The position numbers were made by a program, and so were the translations under genes. Positions 1-11,994 of a stretch of 64,000 nt of DNA are shown piece by piece; positions within the stretch are counted from its first letter, which is position 1; every line of letters starts with the position of its first letter. This stretch comes from Krasilnikovozyma curviuscula (lineage: Eukaryota > Basidiomycota > Tremellomycetes > Cystofilobasidiales > Mrakiaceae): positions 103,417 to 167,416 of the forward strand of contig MVAQ01000023.1 of NCBI GenBank assembly GCA_014825775.1. The letters are read 5' to 3'. Under the pieces are notes generated by a model that saw only the letters and a program-made list of their open reading frames with translations, was not told the DNA's origin and searched no databases.

Positions 1-1449
1 TCACTGGTAGAGGCTGAGGTTGTCGATGGAGTGGCTGTCGAAAGTAACAGTGTGGACGCGGTGCCACTGATTGACAGGGAAGAAAGCGTCACCACAGATG
101 CACTGATGCTTGTACTGGTGGAAGTCTGCAAGTCACACGGAACCTGTCAGCGGCTAGCTAGAAATACAACTGGCAGGCTAAAGAAAAGAAGCTCAAAAAA
201 GAAGCTCACAGAAGCACTTGTTGACGTCGCGGTGGTTACAGTCGTTGGCGGGTAATAGGTTGGATATGTTGAGTAGGTGGAGTAGGTAGTGATTGAATCA
301 GACGAAGAAGTAGCGACAGAAGCGCTGGTACTCGTCATGGTGGTAACCTACAGGGTGAATGCGAATAAGAAAATGAAAAAGTTGAAGATGTCAGTTTGTT
401 ATATAGCACGCTCAATCGAACTTTGAAAAAGTACTGACCGATGAATCACTAGATGAGCTGGTGACAGAGACAGATGACGAGGAATCGCTTGCCGTAGCAA
501 CTGCAGAGGTAGTGTCGGACTCTGAGACGGAAGTCGAAGCATTGATGCTGCTGCTGTCCGTGGAGGAAGTCGAAGTTGAGGACGAGTCTGAGCTTGTTGA
601 AGAGCTCGCCACATCTGACGGCAAGGACGACGCGCTTGATTGTGGCTGCGCCTGCGCCTCTGAGCTCACGTTTGAAGACGTAGAGCTTGAGGATGGAGCT
701 TCCGGCGAAGACGAGCTAGCTGAAGATGTATCTGATAAAGTTGTTGCTGAGGAATCTGATGCAGATGTTGACAGCGAGGGTGAGACGGAGGAGAGGGAGA
801 GAGAGGCGGAGGCGGTGCTTGAAACGGAGGAATCTGACAGTATTGACGACGAATCTACAGTTGAGGAAATATCTGAAGAAACTGTTGAGGAAGAGATGGT
901 GCTGTCCGTTGAAGCTGCTGAGGTTGAAGGCACTGTGCTGCTAGAGGAGTCCCCTGAGGAGGAGAAGACATCTGCCGTTAAAATTGACGTCGTTGAGTCG
1001 GAAGACACTGAAAAGTCTGAAGAAATTGAAGAAGGCAGAGGTGTAGAGGAATCTGAGCTGGAGGAAGTCGGCAGAGAGCCGCTCAGTGCGTTCGCTGTAG
1101 ACGCGGTGCGCAGCGCAGATCGAGGAGGGACGAGAACAGAAAAGGGGTTGTTAGTGAAAATGTCCTCCAAAGACCGTTCAAAACGCACAAACCCAAAGAA
1201 AGGGCACTCACATATCTGTCTGAGGGCAAAAAGGTGGTGGTCTTCCTCCCTCATCTGCTCAACATGCACCTTCCCTGCGTCAGAAAACACGAGCCCCTTC
1301 TTGACTATTTTTTCCATCTTGTCCGTCCTCCTGTTTTTATCCACGAGCCGCTTATGCTGCTCATCTGCAACTCCTCCATGTGCATTGGCAAGTATCGCCA
1401 GACTGGATAGGACAGCTAGAGCCCTCAAGGGCAAGGTACAAGCAACCAT
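1..1449 (-). CDS. Secreted Ser/Thr-rich protein, 3' end beyond the window edge
   Basis: Exons on the minus strand are 1449-1212, 1094-439, 347-210 and 125 to beyond base 1; the three introns (1095-1211, 348-438, 126-209) have GT/AG ends and keep one frame. The product starts with a clear signal peptide (MVACTLPLRALAVLSSLAIL..., ending near Ala-His), then about 55 charged residues rich in His, Lys and Glu, then a very long low-complexity Ser/Thr stretch. This is the layout of a heavily O-mannosylated wall or secreted protein; no catalytic domain is visible. The first intron is 117 nt, a multiple of three and open, so retention would not break the frame. The C-terminus, and so any GPI or membrane anchor, lies outside the window. 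I do not recognise a family; a cell-wall or cuticle-like role is inference from composition only. Confidence 0.7.
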
Positions 1450-2577
1450 CCGTATCGAAAACGCACGGTGCTTCTTTGGCCTCCTTTTTGATGTATTCCT
1501 CTGATGAGCTGCAAATTCAGTACCGCAGTGCTAGCCTGGCAGCAATGACCTTTCTCAGAAGGTTTGGGATGATATTCGAATGGTGAAGAGACCGACCAGC
1601 GGGAAGAAGGACTGGGAAGGAAGGGCGGGTTGCTTGTTTTGAGCGTTGGGTAAGGAGACTGAAGCTAATCGTTCCTTGTGAGTTGAATGAGTGTGGACTG
1701 AGAGTATATCAGGTTTATTGGTAGTTTCTTCGAGGGACTGCTTTTACTTTTTTTCCGGGGTTTTGCTGAGGGTATTGGCTGCTCGAAAGGAAGATCCAAC
1801 CTCTGCTGAAAATCAACTCGAGGACCGCCACCGCGGGCGCAAAAGTAGTGTTTCAGCTTGGGTTGATTGCTTGTTTTGGTAAAGGGGACAAAGCTGCAAG
1901 ATGAAAGTTCTTTCTTAAGTACTTTGTAACTTTGAGTGCATCTGAAGCATGAACCCTCTATTCCATTCGCCCTCACACATGGCCACTGCAGATCACTGCG
2001 AACCAGAAAAAAACAAGGGGAAACAAGGTTGTGATGACGCTCGTTCGAACTTGTCCCTCTCTTGCCCTGAACCTTCTACCCACGTCTCCTGTCTGCTGGA
2101 AAGCATAAACCTGCTCTGTGGAACAGTAGAACAAGGCGGAAAACGCGTTCATTTCCATTCGAAGCAATCCATTCAAAGCACTAGTGCGCCTTGTGCGTGG
2201 CGCAGAAGTCGCTCCTGCTTTTCCTCCCCCCAGGTGTGCCCCAAAATGAAATCGGGGCACTTTCGACTCGAAAATGTTTTCTGATAGGAGCAGCAAGCTT
2301 TACAAAACCTAAGCACGAACGAACGTTCCTCGGCGGGAATCACAGTTTGAATCGGTGTTTGTTACGGACGCCCGTGCCCGTCGCAATGCTGAAGTCTCAA
2401 CGGCCATGTACTCCACCTTTATACATTCAAGGGTTCTAACATAGTGTTCATGCTCATATTGACGGGTCGAATGCGCGTTTATCGTTGTTCAGGGGGAGCA
2501 CCAGACGGTCCTCGGCGTCGGACGAATTCCGTTTCTCCTACCACCCAACCAGCACCAGCGCCTCTCGAGCCAGTCAA
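1450..2577. other. Intergenic region between two divergent genes
   Basis: About 1.1 kb separating two divergently transcribed genes, so it should hold both promoters. The short open frames here on both strands overlap each other, lack intron logic and show no recognisable protein. I see no repeat or RNA gene. Confidence 0.5.
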
Positions 2578-3323
2578 ATGAGCCTCCCACCTAGTCGAGA
2601 TTCTTGGTATCTCCAGCATGTAGACAGAACGACACGCCCTAGGTCAGATGTATCACCCCTCCTGGCAACACCTGGAGCTTCAACAGCCTTTTTGGACGAC
2701 ATTATCCAGTTCTTTGGGGCTGAAGCTCTGCAAAAAGTCAACTTCATCTTAGGTTTCGACGCTGTGGGATTTACTTTTGCTGGTTTACTGGCTGAGAGGC
2801 TGAAAAAGGGTCTTGTTATGGTAAGGTGAGTCTTTGATATGAGAGTCTTCACTGCAACTCAACGCTAGTGTTTTGCTCTCCGGTGCTGAAGTTGCTGCTT
2901 TACCACCTTGCTCGTTATCTAGGAAGTCAGGAAAGCTACCTTTACCTGATGATAAACTGTGCAGTGTTGATCTCGATGATTACGATGGAAAGTCGAAAAC
3001 CTTTCAGATTAGAAAAGACCTCCTTCCCCCTGGTCGGTACATCATGTGGTCTTCATGATTCAGTGGTACCCAGACTTACCCTCCTTCACATAATAGGATC
3101 AACTGTACTTCTCATTGATGAATGGATAGACACAGGCGCTCAAATGTCAGCAGTGACCAGGATGCTCACAACTCAATTAGACGACATCACCATATTTGGG
3201 ATCGCAACCTTGTACATCAAGCCGAATAGGGAGCTGAACACTCAGCTTAGGAAGAACTACAACGTCTTCTGTGCGAACTGTCTGAGGTGTGAAGAATTTA
3301 GATGTGTCTGCGTGAAAGAGTAG
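2578..3323 (+). CDS. Phosphoribosyltransferase, adenine PRTase-like
   Basis: Exons 2578-2825, 2923-3032 and 3097-3323 join in frame to a 194-residue protein. It belongs to the type I PRTase fold: an N-terminal part with GFDAVGFTFAGLLAERL (substrate-side loop), the flexible-loop region KSGKLP, and the PRPP-binding motif VLLIDEWIDTGAQ. The second intron uses donor GTCGGT and is required to bring the PRPP motif into frame. The reaction would be transfer of phosphoribose from PRPP to a base in purine salvage, in the cytosol. The motif has DEW-x-DTGAQ rather than the classic VVDD-x-x-x-TGGT of Apt1, so the substrate may not be adenine. An upstream in-frame stretch lacks ATG; the first Met is at 2578. 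The short Cys-containing tail (CANCLRCEEFRCVC) is unusual. Confidence 0.75.
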
Positions 3324-3689
3324 CTCGGTGAAGGGTCGGTTGTGTTCAGGCAGATTTTTCGTCTTGGAAGAAAAGGAACTTTGTAATTGCTCTAACCATA
3401 GACGAGTCAAATATTTGTATCGTCGGAAGACTTTCTCTGGTTTTCGAGGAAACCTCGTCAAAGCGCTCATGCGCTACCATGGATAAGACTTCTCAATGAG
3501 AGAGCATCTAAACTATAATTTACAACTTTTAACCCCATCAACTCTCTACGATGTTGGTCTACTCTTGACTGTGAACGAGTAACAACACAATCTTTGGCTT
3601 GATACAACAAATGTAAACTCAGTTGTTTACACTTCGATAGCAGGGAATGAGTCAGCCAAGCGCGACTTCGCTAGGAAACAAGACGACAA
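3324..3689. other. Intergenic, convergent 3' ends
   Basis: The 366 bases between the converging phosphoribosyltransferase and permease genes should hold both 3' UTRs. The open frame at 3177-3470 on the minus strand is antisense to the upstream gene and looks like a shadow. Confidence 0.4.
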
Positions 3690-6457
3690 CTAACAGGTAT
3701 ATCTGAAGTGTGGGTTCTCCCAATCAGTTTTGTCCAGCCCACCGAGCTCCTTTCCGAGTTTGGTTTGCTCTTCTGCGCTGAGTCCAGATTCAAGAGCTGC
3801 TTTGTCCTTCTTCTTGTTTTGCCAAACATACCACATTCTCCAGCAAAAGACGAGGAAGACATCAGCCAGGAGGCAGCAAGAACAAGCAACCAACGCTGGA
3901 ATGTATCGCTAAGGGTAAGCAATGGATGATGGTGTTAGAACCATGTGAGATGGTGATAGTGCAGATAACAAGTCGACGCTTACTGGAGCCTGATTGGCAG
4001 TGAAGATTTGCGAGCCAATGATGTTTCCAAGACAGTAACCGACGAACACAACTGAACTAACCACAGATTTCTTGGTTCGACCTGAATTATGTGTCAAATA
4101 AACATCAGTGCCAGCCCTAGAGACTACTCATTCTGGCGACGTACCAGTCGTGTTGGAGGGAATGACACTCCATGACAAAAATAATGCCGCTACAAATAGG
4201 GTGAATAAAAAGTATCCTAGAGGTGTAGAATTTCATGTCAGTAACCTGCGTCCTAACAGAATAGGGCAATGCGACTCACCTCCCCACTTGTCCCATCTGT
4301 ACTTCGTCTCGATTGGCAAAATGCCACAGACGAATAGCCCTACGAATCCAGCAAGGGATGAGAACATCATCCAGTAGGTCCTGCTGTTCTTAAACTTGGT
4401 GGTTCCCCACCCAACCACTACGAAGTAGCCAAGAGATAGGAAGGATCCGGGAAGGCCGTATATGATCGTCTGTAGAGAAGTAAAACCGAAAGACTTGTTC
4501 ACAATCGAGCCGAATGCAGAAGCACCACCATTAGGGATGCAGACCAGGATGAGATGGAAGAAGACGAAGTAGGTTGGGGGATCCATTAGCGCCTCACGGA
4601 CTTGATACCATTTCCAAATACGACGACCACTGCGACAGTCATTTTTATCAGTAGCTGATCAATTGTATGAAAGGTAATGTTTCACCAAATTGAGGTAGAG
4701 TTGAAGGACTCACGTTTCAGCGGTACCAGATTTGTTCCTGATAATACGTGCCACAGCCATACGCTTCTCCCTCTCGTTCAACCACCAAACCTCTTGAGGT
4801 GTACCGATGAATGCAAAACAAAGAGCTGCTGCGACGAGGGTACCTGCCCCTATAAGTCAGCAAAAGAAAATCAGATCAGCGTCCCTTGAGATAGGCGGTG
4901 ACTCGTCGCAAGTCTAGATTTACCCAAAAACAAGGAAATTCCTCTCCATGGAGCGAGACCTATACAGTTAAAGAGCTTCCAAATTAGTCGACTGGTTCAA
5001 GAAAAAATCTGGGCTTTCAGAAGAGTAAGTTGACTTACCACCTGGGTGTTTCTCGGCATGCAGACCGATTCCGTAATCAGCCAAACTGGCTATAACTCCA
5101 TAACTAGTTTTAAAAAGTCATGCCAGTATTTTTGTAAGTAAATGGGTGGAATGACACAGCCATCACCAGCGCCAACAAAGGAGGCAAGACCCTAGACCGC
5201 AGCACTTACCCAGCATTTCCGGCCTATTCATTATGAGGTGTTTAATACCAAGGAAATGCAAGAGGTCACGATCGGGTTCGTTGAATAGTCAGAACGGGAG
5301 GTGATTTCATCAAGGGGAGCTTCCTCACCTGGAAAACTAGTGCACGACCAGCGTGCTCATGAGTCTGCCACCAACTTCCGATCAAGAACATGAAGCCGGG
5401 AGAGATCATACATTCCAATGCCCCTTGAATGGCTCTCAGAGCCAAGAGCTGCCTGTAGGAAGTGACGGCTGCCATACAGATGACGACGATACTGAGTGCG
5501 CAAGTAAATGTCAGTATCAACTGAGGACAAAACAACATTCTGACTGCCTACCCCCAAAGAAGAATAGCAATAGAGAGCACTCGGCCAAGAGGGAAACGTT
5601 GGAGAAGAATGTTACTCGGGAACTCGCAGCACATGTCTAAAGGGATCAAGAAAACGGATTAGCGTAGTGTCCCAACGGCTTGGAGGAGTAATGACACCTA
5701 CAAGTTATATAGAAGATGGTTGTCAACCAGGCATATTCTGATAGTAGATGATCAGGAAAGGTGTAAGAAAAGAGATAGAATGAGCCATTTGTATGCGGAC
5801 GGATACGGTCTGTATGTCAAAAGTGAATCTCACGTTGTCCCTTCATTTTTAAGTCTGTCTCAATTCCGAAGATAGCTTGATAACCTGTGAGAGGGCAGAA
5901 ACGAGACCGTTACTAAGTAATCTGACGTCTGGCGCAGCACGATATCGCATCGCGCTACATCTCAGCAGATTCCAGAGTGCAACTTGGAATATTACTTACC
6001 GATACCGGTCTTGTCCGACTGCTGGATGCTATTTCGGACGCAAGTAGTGTCGGAGAACGGGAAGGAAGTTGAGCTTATCAGCGCTCTCGCCCTCATACCA
6101 ACATCATTTCTCAACCTAGTAACATACCCATAACAGAACCACATGACTATTTTGAAAGCAGAGAATTATGCAGAAATCAGTACTCATCCTGGAAAGCGTT
6201 GATGTGGCGAACAGAGAGGAGGATGACTCACGAGGCAAAAGGTAGGCATCGATCTTCCTGACAAGCTTCTTGTACTCAGCATCAGTAAATTCTTCTTCGT
6301 CCTTAATGATCTCATCCACCTCGTCCAATCCGTCATCAGTGCCGTAGACTGCTTCGACCTTTACTCCAGCTTCAGTCTGATGCTTTTCGTCAGCTTCCTT
6401 GAAGTCCTCAATCGAGGTAGGAATGGTAGGTAGTGTTGGGGTGATCTCTGGGGCCAT
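3690..6457 (-). CDS. MFS transporter, Dal5/allantoate permease (anion:cation symporter) family
   Basis: A many-exon gene starting MAPEITPTLPTIPTS at 6457 and ending ENPHFRYTC-stop at 3690. Recognisable segments in order are an acidic cytosolic N-terminus, the first helix region CFYG-like followed by IQQSDKTGIG, the stretch ALRAIQGALECMISPGFMF with GSWWQTHEHAGRAL, then PNGGASAFGSIV, FGFTSLQTIIYGLPGSF, and late helices VVFVGYCLGNIIGSQIF. These are typical of the Dal5/Tna1/Vht1 group that imports organic anions such as allantoate, nicotinate or vitamins by proton symport at the plasma membrane. The soluble C-terminus is short and charged. About nine or more introns are present; I have not resolved every boundary, so the exact length (about 500 residues) is approximate. 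The substrate cannot be told from sequence. Confidence 0.8.
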
Positions 6458-7134
6458 CTTGCCGCAGTTGAAGTTTCTGCTGAATACGACAGGTCGAGGT
6501 TGAGGGAAGGTGCGATGGGTCTGATACAACTAATGAGTTTTATAGACGGCGTCTCTTTGAGTAGTAGGCTTCTATTCACCGCCTGGAAGGTCTAAATTTG
6601 TCAGATTCATCTCGCTCTGAATCGCCGTGTCAGAAAATAAACACCAGTCGGTCTAGGGCGCACTAATGGGGCCAACCCCTGATAAGAGATTTCTGAGAGC
6701 CTGGAAGATAATCAGGACCTCTTGTCATTACTGAACAATTAATAAGGATAAAGAAAGGACTGGAGCTCACTGTTGCTCATTGTTGATTCGCCAATAGCGC
6801 AAAGACTATCGCAACCCGCCTCCTCTCACCAGCTTGTCGTATAGCTTCGCTCGCGCGCTGTTGAATGTCTACAGATTCCAGCGGCGTCCTTCCCTTCGCC
6901 TAGAAAGGTACACCTCGCTTCAAACGACTAAACTTGATCGGTAAATTACCGGGGTGTGATGCGAATGTGAAGAATGCTGTGATGGTGAAGCAGCAGCCAG
7001 CCTGCGCAAGTCAGCTGTCAAGCCTGCTTGCCTGGCCTCAAGCCAACAGTCAACCCCAGATACATTACAATGGAATATAATTCCGCTTAGAAAAAACTAT
7101 GGGTGGTGCTGAGAGAGACTACCGACTCACGGCT
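6458..7134. other. Promoter region of the permease and 3' flank of the Trp-tRNA synthetase
   Basis: About 680 bases without a coherent reading frame. The neighbouring genes are both on the minus strand, so this should hold the promoter of the permease and the 3' UTR of the synthetase. Confidence 0.4.
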
Positions 7135-8613
7135 CTAGTAGCGTCCCAAACCCATTTTCTCCCTCACTTCGACCAGCACGCTTTCGGCTCTCTCCATTGC
7201 CCTTAGTCTTCCCTTGTTTCCAATCTCTTCCAAATACCCAGCCTCATCCTTGAGCTTGGCGAACTCGCTTCTGATGGGTCCAATCTTGGCCTCAACTATC
7301 TCACCAACAGCGTTCTTGAAGGCAGCGGTGTCGTTCGTGTTCTTGAAGTCTTCAGCGACCTGTTCAGGCGTTCGGTTGAGCCCTTCACAAGCGGCGTAGA
7401 TGAGAAGCAGGTTTGAGATACCAGGTCGGTTAACTGGATCGAATGATGGTGGACCCAGGGAGTCCGACATTGCTTTCTTGAACTTTGACCTGATCTCAGC
7501 GGCGGTGTCGGTGATGAGGATTCGAGAGCCGATGGCTGGGGACGACTTTGACATTTTCTCTGAGGGATTTTTGAGAGAGAGAATTCGTTTTGAGGGAACT
7601 GTGAATGAGGAAGAATTGTTAAGGATAGAAAATACCACTTTGAGAGTAGATAGAGGCTGCGTTGTGACTCACCAATCAGAACTTCTGGGATCGGAAAGGT
7701 GCCTTTACCATAAGCTTTGTTGAAGATTTGACCCATTTGACGACACAACTCGAGATGCTGAGCTTGATCTTCTCCAACGGGTACATGGGTTGCCCTGAGC
7801 GCAACAATTTGAGCATTAGTTTCAAACATCCTACACCGCCTAGAACAGTTGCCGAACGACTCACTTGTACAAAAGTACATCAGCAGCTTGTAATACAGGA
7901 TATGAAAATAGCCCTAAGCCCAACATACTCTCGTCGACTTCGTCTTCCGAGCTAGCATTCCTCGAGACAGCGAGCTTTGACTTCCAAGTGGTCATCTGCT
8001 TCAATCGACCCATCGGTGTCAAACAAGTTAGTAGCCAAGCTAATTCCGCATGTTGAGGCACCTATTACAAAGACGAAGATCAACACACATAAAGTAGGAA
8101 GGTCAAGTGAGTACGAGCATTCCCTGTCTTTCCGTGACGGAATAAGTACTCAAAGAAAACTCACCTGATCTTGATGATAAAGACAACTCCTCTCCGGGTT
8201 GATTCCACAAGCCAATAAGCTGGCTAACATTTCTCTCCTCTCCCTTCTCAACGTCGTCGGATCCTTTGGTATCGTAATAGCATGGAGCCCAACGATAGAG
8301 TAGAATATCGAGTCACTAGGATGAGCTGAATTCTGCAAATCTACCCATGGTGAAAGAGCTCCTAGAAGATTTCCAAGCTGCGAGAGTTTTCGAGAAGGGG
8401 GTCAGCGCTGCGTAGTAGAGAAGGAGCTCGATGAGAGCTTACATGAACTGTCCCACTAGGTTGGATACCCGAAAAGTATGTTTTAGGTCGATATGATGTT
8501 GATTCAGTTTGGTCTTGAGCTGGTAGACCGGCTCTGGCAGAGCACGAGAAGCATCTGGTCGAAGATTTTGAAAGTGGGGTCCAAAGCTTCTTCAGTGAGT
8601 TCTTTGAGGACAT
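7135..8613 (-). CDS. MSW1: Tryptophanyl-tRNA synthetase, mitochondrial
   Basis: Class I aminoacyl-tRNA synthetase that charges mitochondrial tRNA-Trp. The start at 8613 gives an N-terminus rich in Ser, Arg and Lys without acids ([13 protein letters not shown]), fitting a mitochondrial presequence. Then come [12 protein letters not shown] (the nucleotide-binding HIGH-type region of TrpRS), [55 protein letters not shown], and the KMSKS signature inside [11 protein letters not shown]. The C-terminal part ([19 protein letters not shown] ... [11 protein letters not shown]) is the usual anticodon-recognition helical region. All key motifs are present and the gene is split by several small introns. 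It shares a divergent promoter region with the gene starting at 9151. The cytosolic enzyme lacks this presequence, so the mitochondrial assignment is likely but inferred. Confidence 0.88.
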
Positions 8614-9150
8614 AAAGAGCAGCCTTCGATAGAGAAACCAAGAAATTGGATGATTGGATGATTTTAATTCAGTCGATGGTGGGGAGGACCCACCTCTGCG
8701 AATGATTTTCCAGGTGTTTTGACGGTGGCGACTACTGCTGGACTGTAACCTCGTAGTGCTTTGTCGGATCCCTGCTTGCAGACTCGGGATTACTACTCAA
8801 CCATCTAAGAATCCCAATCCCGGATAAAAATATTGCAGGGTCCCTAGAATTCGATCGTCGTCTAGGTTTGTCACCCTGATTGGCCTGTGCACCCAGACAA
8901 AGATCAGCTTGCAACTCCCAAGCAACTCTTCTTCTGATTCTTTGCCCATTGTTTACCTGTCATTGACAGTGTTGCTTGCGTCGAGCTGGTACTGGGGTGA
9001 AGCTCACCAGGGCACCCTACACATTATCAGTCAGTGGTTTCCTTCAATAGGACCCTAAAAATGATTGTTGCTGATTTGGTTGAAATCTATTTGGCTTGAT
9101 ACCCCATCCCTCGTCAACCATTTGGCTCTCTGTAATCAACCAGCCCAGCA
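8614..9150. other. Divergent promoter region
   Basis: 537 bases between the start of the mitochondrial TrpRS (minus) and the start of the surface-protein gene (plus). No convincing reading frame, repeat or RNA gene is visible. Confidence 0.4.
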
Positions 9151-11142
9151 ATGCCTGGGTTACCTTCTGCTTCAACACCGTTAGCAACCACCTCTCCTGA
9201 AGGAAAAACGGCAGGTCCGAGCTCTGTAGGTGCTGTTGCTCATGAACCGACTAACAGCCCAACGACCAGCAGAGACACAGTCAACAGTCAAGCGCTTCTA
9301 CATGCTAGGTTGGTCCAAAAGAGAATGAAGGCGAGCAGGAAGGGCAAAGAAAAGGCCGTGCTGCAGGACCAATTCATTCTTTCAGGTTCACAAGACATGA
9401 CGATAATCAGCGAAGCTATAGCGTTACTGGATGGTCCACTTGAGGAATCTCTGTTGGGTAGAAGAGCTACTGGTACAGGTCCTGTTGCTGCTGGCGTAAG
9501 GCATTGGTTCATATTTCAACTTTAATGCCTGCTGCGACAGACTTTGATACTGCGCCGTTTTTCCTTTCGAGCTCTTTCAGTATCCAGATTGCAGGTGAGT
9601 TCCAAAATCAACGCATAACTCATTGGATCTTCTTGAGCTAATTGTATTATGTTTCTCGTCGATCTAAAGCAATGTTGGGAATGATGTTCTCACCTGTTTT
9701 CCAACGGCGAGCACAGTGTTAGTCCAAGTGAGTCACGGTTTAAGATTGTCTATACGATTTTTGCTGAACTTCTCACGTGGTACTGTTTATGTTCAGGATG
9801 TCTGGTCGAAAGTGATTTGTAGGTTACCAACCCCCTGTTTGCGGTCCATGCGCGCAGGATTCACTCTTTCCAAAAACACTTTGTTTGACTCCCTGTTGAC
9901 CATCTACTCTCTCACTCAATAGGGAACTTCAATTATCCAGAATTCATTGCTGGAGCAGATGAAGTCGATCTGTATCTGTTCCACGCCGATAGCGATCTCC
10001 TAGCTGAAAGTTACAAATCGTTACCCAACCCAGAAGGCCAGCTTGCAGTCGAACCCTCTGACTCTTGGTGGTCTGGTGTAGAAGCTGCAGACAACATCGC
10101 AGTGAATCAAACTCTCCAATGGTCGTTCTACTGGATCATCGCACCTGCTGGGACCGAATTGGACGGCACTCAAGATCACCAAGCCACCTTCATCGCGAAT
10201 CAAACAGCGGTACCTTCGACTATCGCGGCTCTAAGTGTGTCCAGCTCAATATCTCAGTCAAGCGTCAGTGCTTCGAGCGTGAGAGCATCATCGCTCAGCG
10301 AGCGGTCAGCGTCGATGTCGAGCCGAGCTTTCGTGAGCAGCTACAGCGCCAGTGCGAACGCTGCTTCAGCTTTATCTCAGAGTTCCATCTCTGTGGAGAG
10401 TGCTTCTGGGAGAACTCCTACCGGGTCACTCCAAAATAGCTCTGGGTCATCGGGTGGGTTGCCTGTCTACGCAGTGAGTGATGTCCTGGCTATTGCAACC
10501 TTATCGGTATTTTCGGTAGTTTATGATCCTAACTTTCCTTTTCAGGATGCTCTTCTTGGTCTTCTCGGTGGTCTTCTTGGTATTTCTCTGCTGGTGCTTG
10601 CATACCTCTTCCTGAGGCATCTCAGTCGTCGACGCCAGGAGGCTCAAGCAGACTACAGTTTCGGGTCGCGTAACCAACTGATGAGTGAAGCAGTCGATGG
10701 TGGTGTAGGGGGTCTTGGAGTTACCGGAGCAGCATCTGGAGCTGGGCTTCTGGGTAGGAACAAGAGTACACCTACAACGACGCCCATCAAGACGGGTGGC
10801 GATACTCAGGGGTACCAAGAGGTTGCGTCTCCGGTCGCCTCGTCAACAGCCGGCCACGGACCTGTCACCCACGCAGCATCACCAATCACACCTCTTAGTC
10901 CACCGTCAGCAATATCTTCAACAGCAGCCGCAGCAGCCTTCCGACAAGGGCTACGCGAACCTGAATCGAACGTTCCGTCGGAGAGCTCGTCGCCTGGAGA
11001 TTCCGGTTCAAAGGGTACACCTCCGAGCGATGCGGCCCAGAAGGGTCAAGCTGAGGAAGTTATGAGAAGAGAGCTAGCAGCAGAAGGGATGGGAGTGAAG
11101 CAAGTCGCTGGTATTCAGAGAGCTATGACTATCAAAGACTGA
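9151..11142 (+). CDS. Putative single-pass membrane protein with Ser-rich stalk
   Basis: Exons 9151-9495, 9581-9594, 9670-9727, 9797-9818, 9923-10473 and 10546-11142 join in frame to 528 residues. A folded domain (about 116-270) contains YPDCSNVGNDVLTCFPTAS with two close Cys, then FNYPEFI, VDLYLFHADSD and a WW pair; then a Ser-rich stretch (SSSISQSSVSASS...), a membrane segment (LLGLLGGLLGISLLVLAYLF), a basic stop-transfer RHLSRRR, and a cytosolic tail rich in Ser, Pro and Thr. This is the layout of fungal surface sensors or wall-linked proteins. The first 115 residues lack a signal peptide, so either the true start is on a missed upstream exon or the protein uses a signal anchor. The family is not one I can name. 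Exon 2 is only 14 nt; see findings. Confidence 0.6.
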
Positions 11143-11994
11143 AGTCTACCACCAACACCTCACGGCGCTTCCCTCTCAACGGTTCCATTTCAAAGTTACC
11201 ATCTTTGCTATCCTGGTTATCCTCATTACCACCATCCCTTCAGGAATCTATTTTATCCTTCGCGCGATTCCCTTTCATCTTTCAACGTCACCGTTCGCTC
11301 GTACAAACCGCAATTCTCCGAGACGTCTATAACAGCATGCCACACTTCGCTATCCTGACACTGCCAGCAGATTAATCCACCAATCGGTCAACTGGATCAT
11401 GACTCGATTATACCCCAACCGACTTATCACCACACCTTAATCTCATCTCACAATATATCCCTCGATGCAACTCTCGACTCATACTACCTCAATCTAATCA
11501 ATCATACCACTTGTTTACTGAAGTTTCTTGCCTTGGGCTCTTCTCAATCTCATATATCCTACATCCGTTCATCCCCCAATATTCCAGAAGATGGACTTTC
11601 ATACATAGACTTACATTAATGAACTTTCGCTGCTTAGTCCTTCTCCCGTAGAGTGACAACAGCTGGCTCTTCTTTATTCGTCTTTGACTTCTTGAGTACA
11701 GAACTATCGCCAGTTGCTAAGATGACGGTGTTGCACTTCACTTCAAACTCTTCCAGTGTCCACAATCGCGGCCCCCACTACCAAGTGATCTAACTATTTA
11801 AGTAAAAGCATTGCACCCTTTGGGTTGTCTGGTATTTGACCTGTTGGAAATGCCCCCCTTTGTTTGGCTCCGTTGTTTTATATCTCTGAGCCCTTGGATT
11901 GCGCTTTGTCCCCTCCGGCAAATGAAAGGGGCGTTTGTCTCCCTGCCTTCTTTCTTGACTTCCACTACATCTTGCCCAACTCCTTGAAGAAATT
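11143..11994. other. Intergenic region, 3' flank and promoter
   Basis: About 850 bases that are C/T-rich on the plus strand, especially just before the RNase III start, as is common for fungal promoters. The open frames that run into the RNase III start on both strands are not supported. No RNA gene or repeat is seen. Confidence 0.4.

Noticed and set aside
461..1504. Long acidic open frame (347 codons) on the plus strand
   Set aside because: It is the exact antisense of the Ser-rich secreted protein; Ser codons read backwards give Glu/Asp/Val-rich frames. It has no start context, introns or domain.
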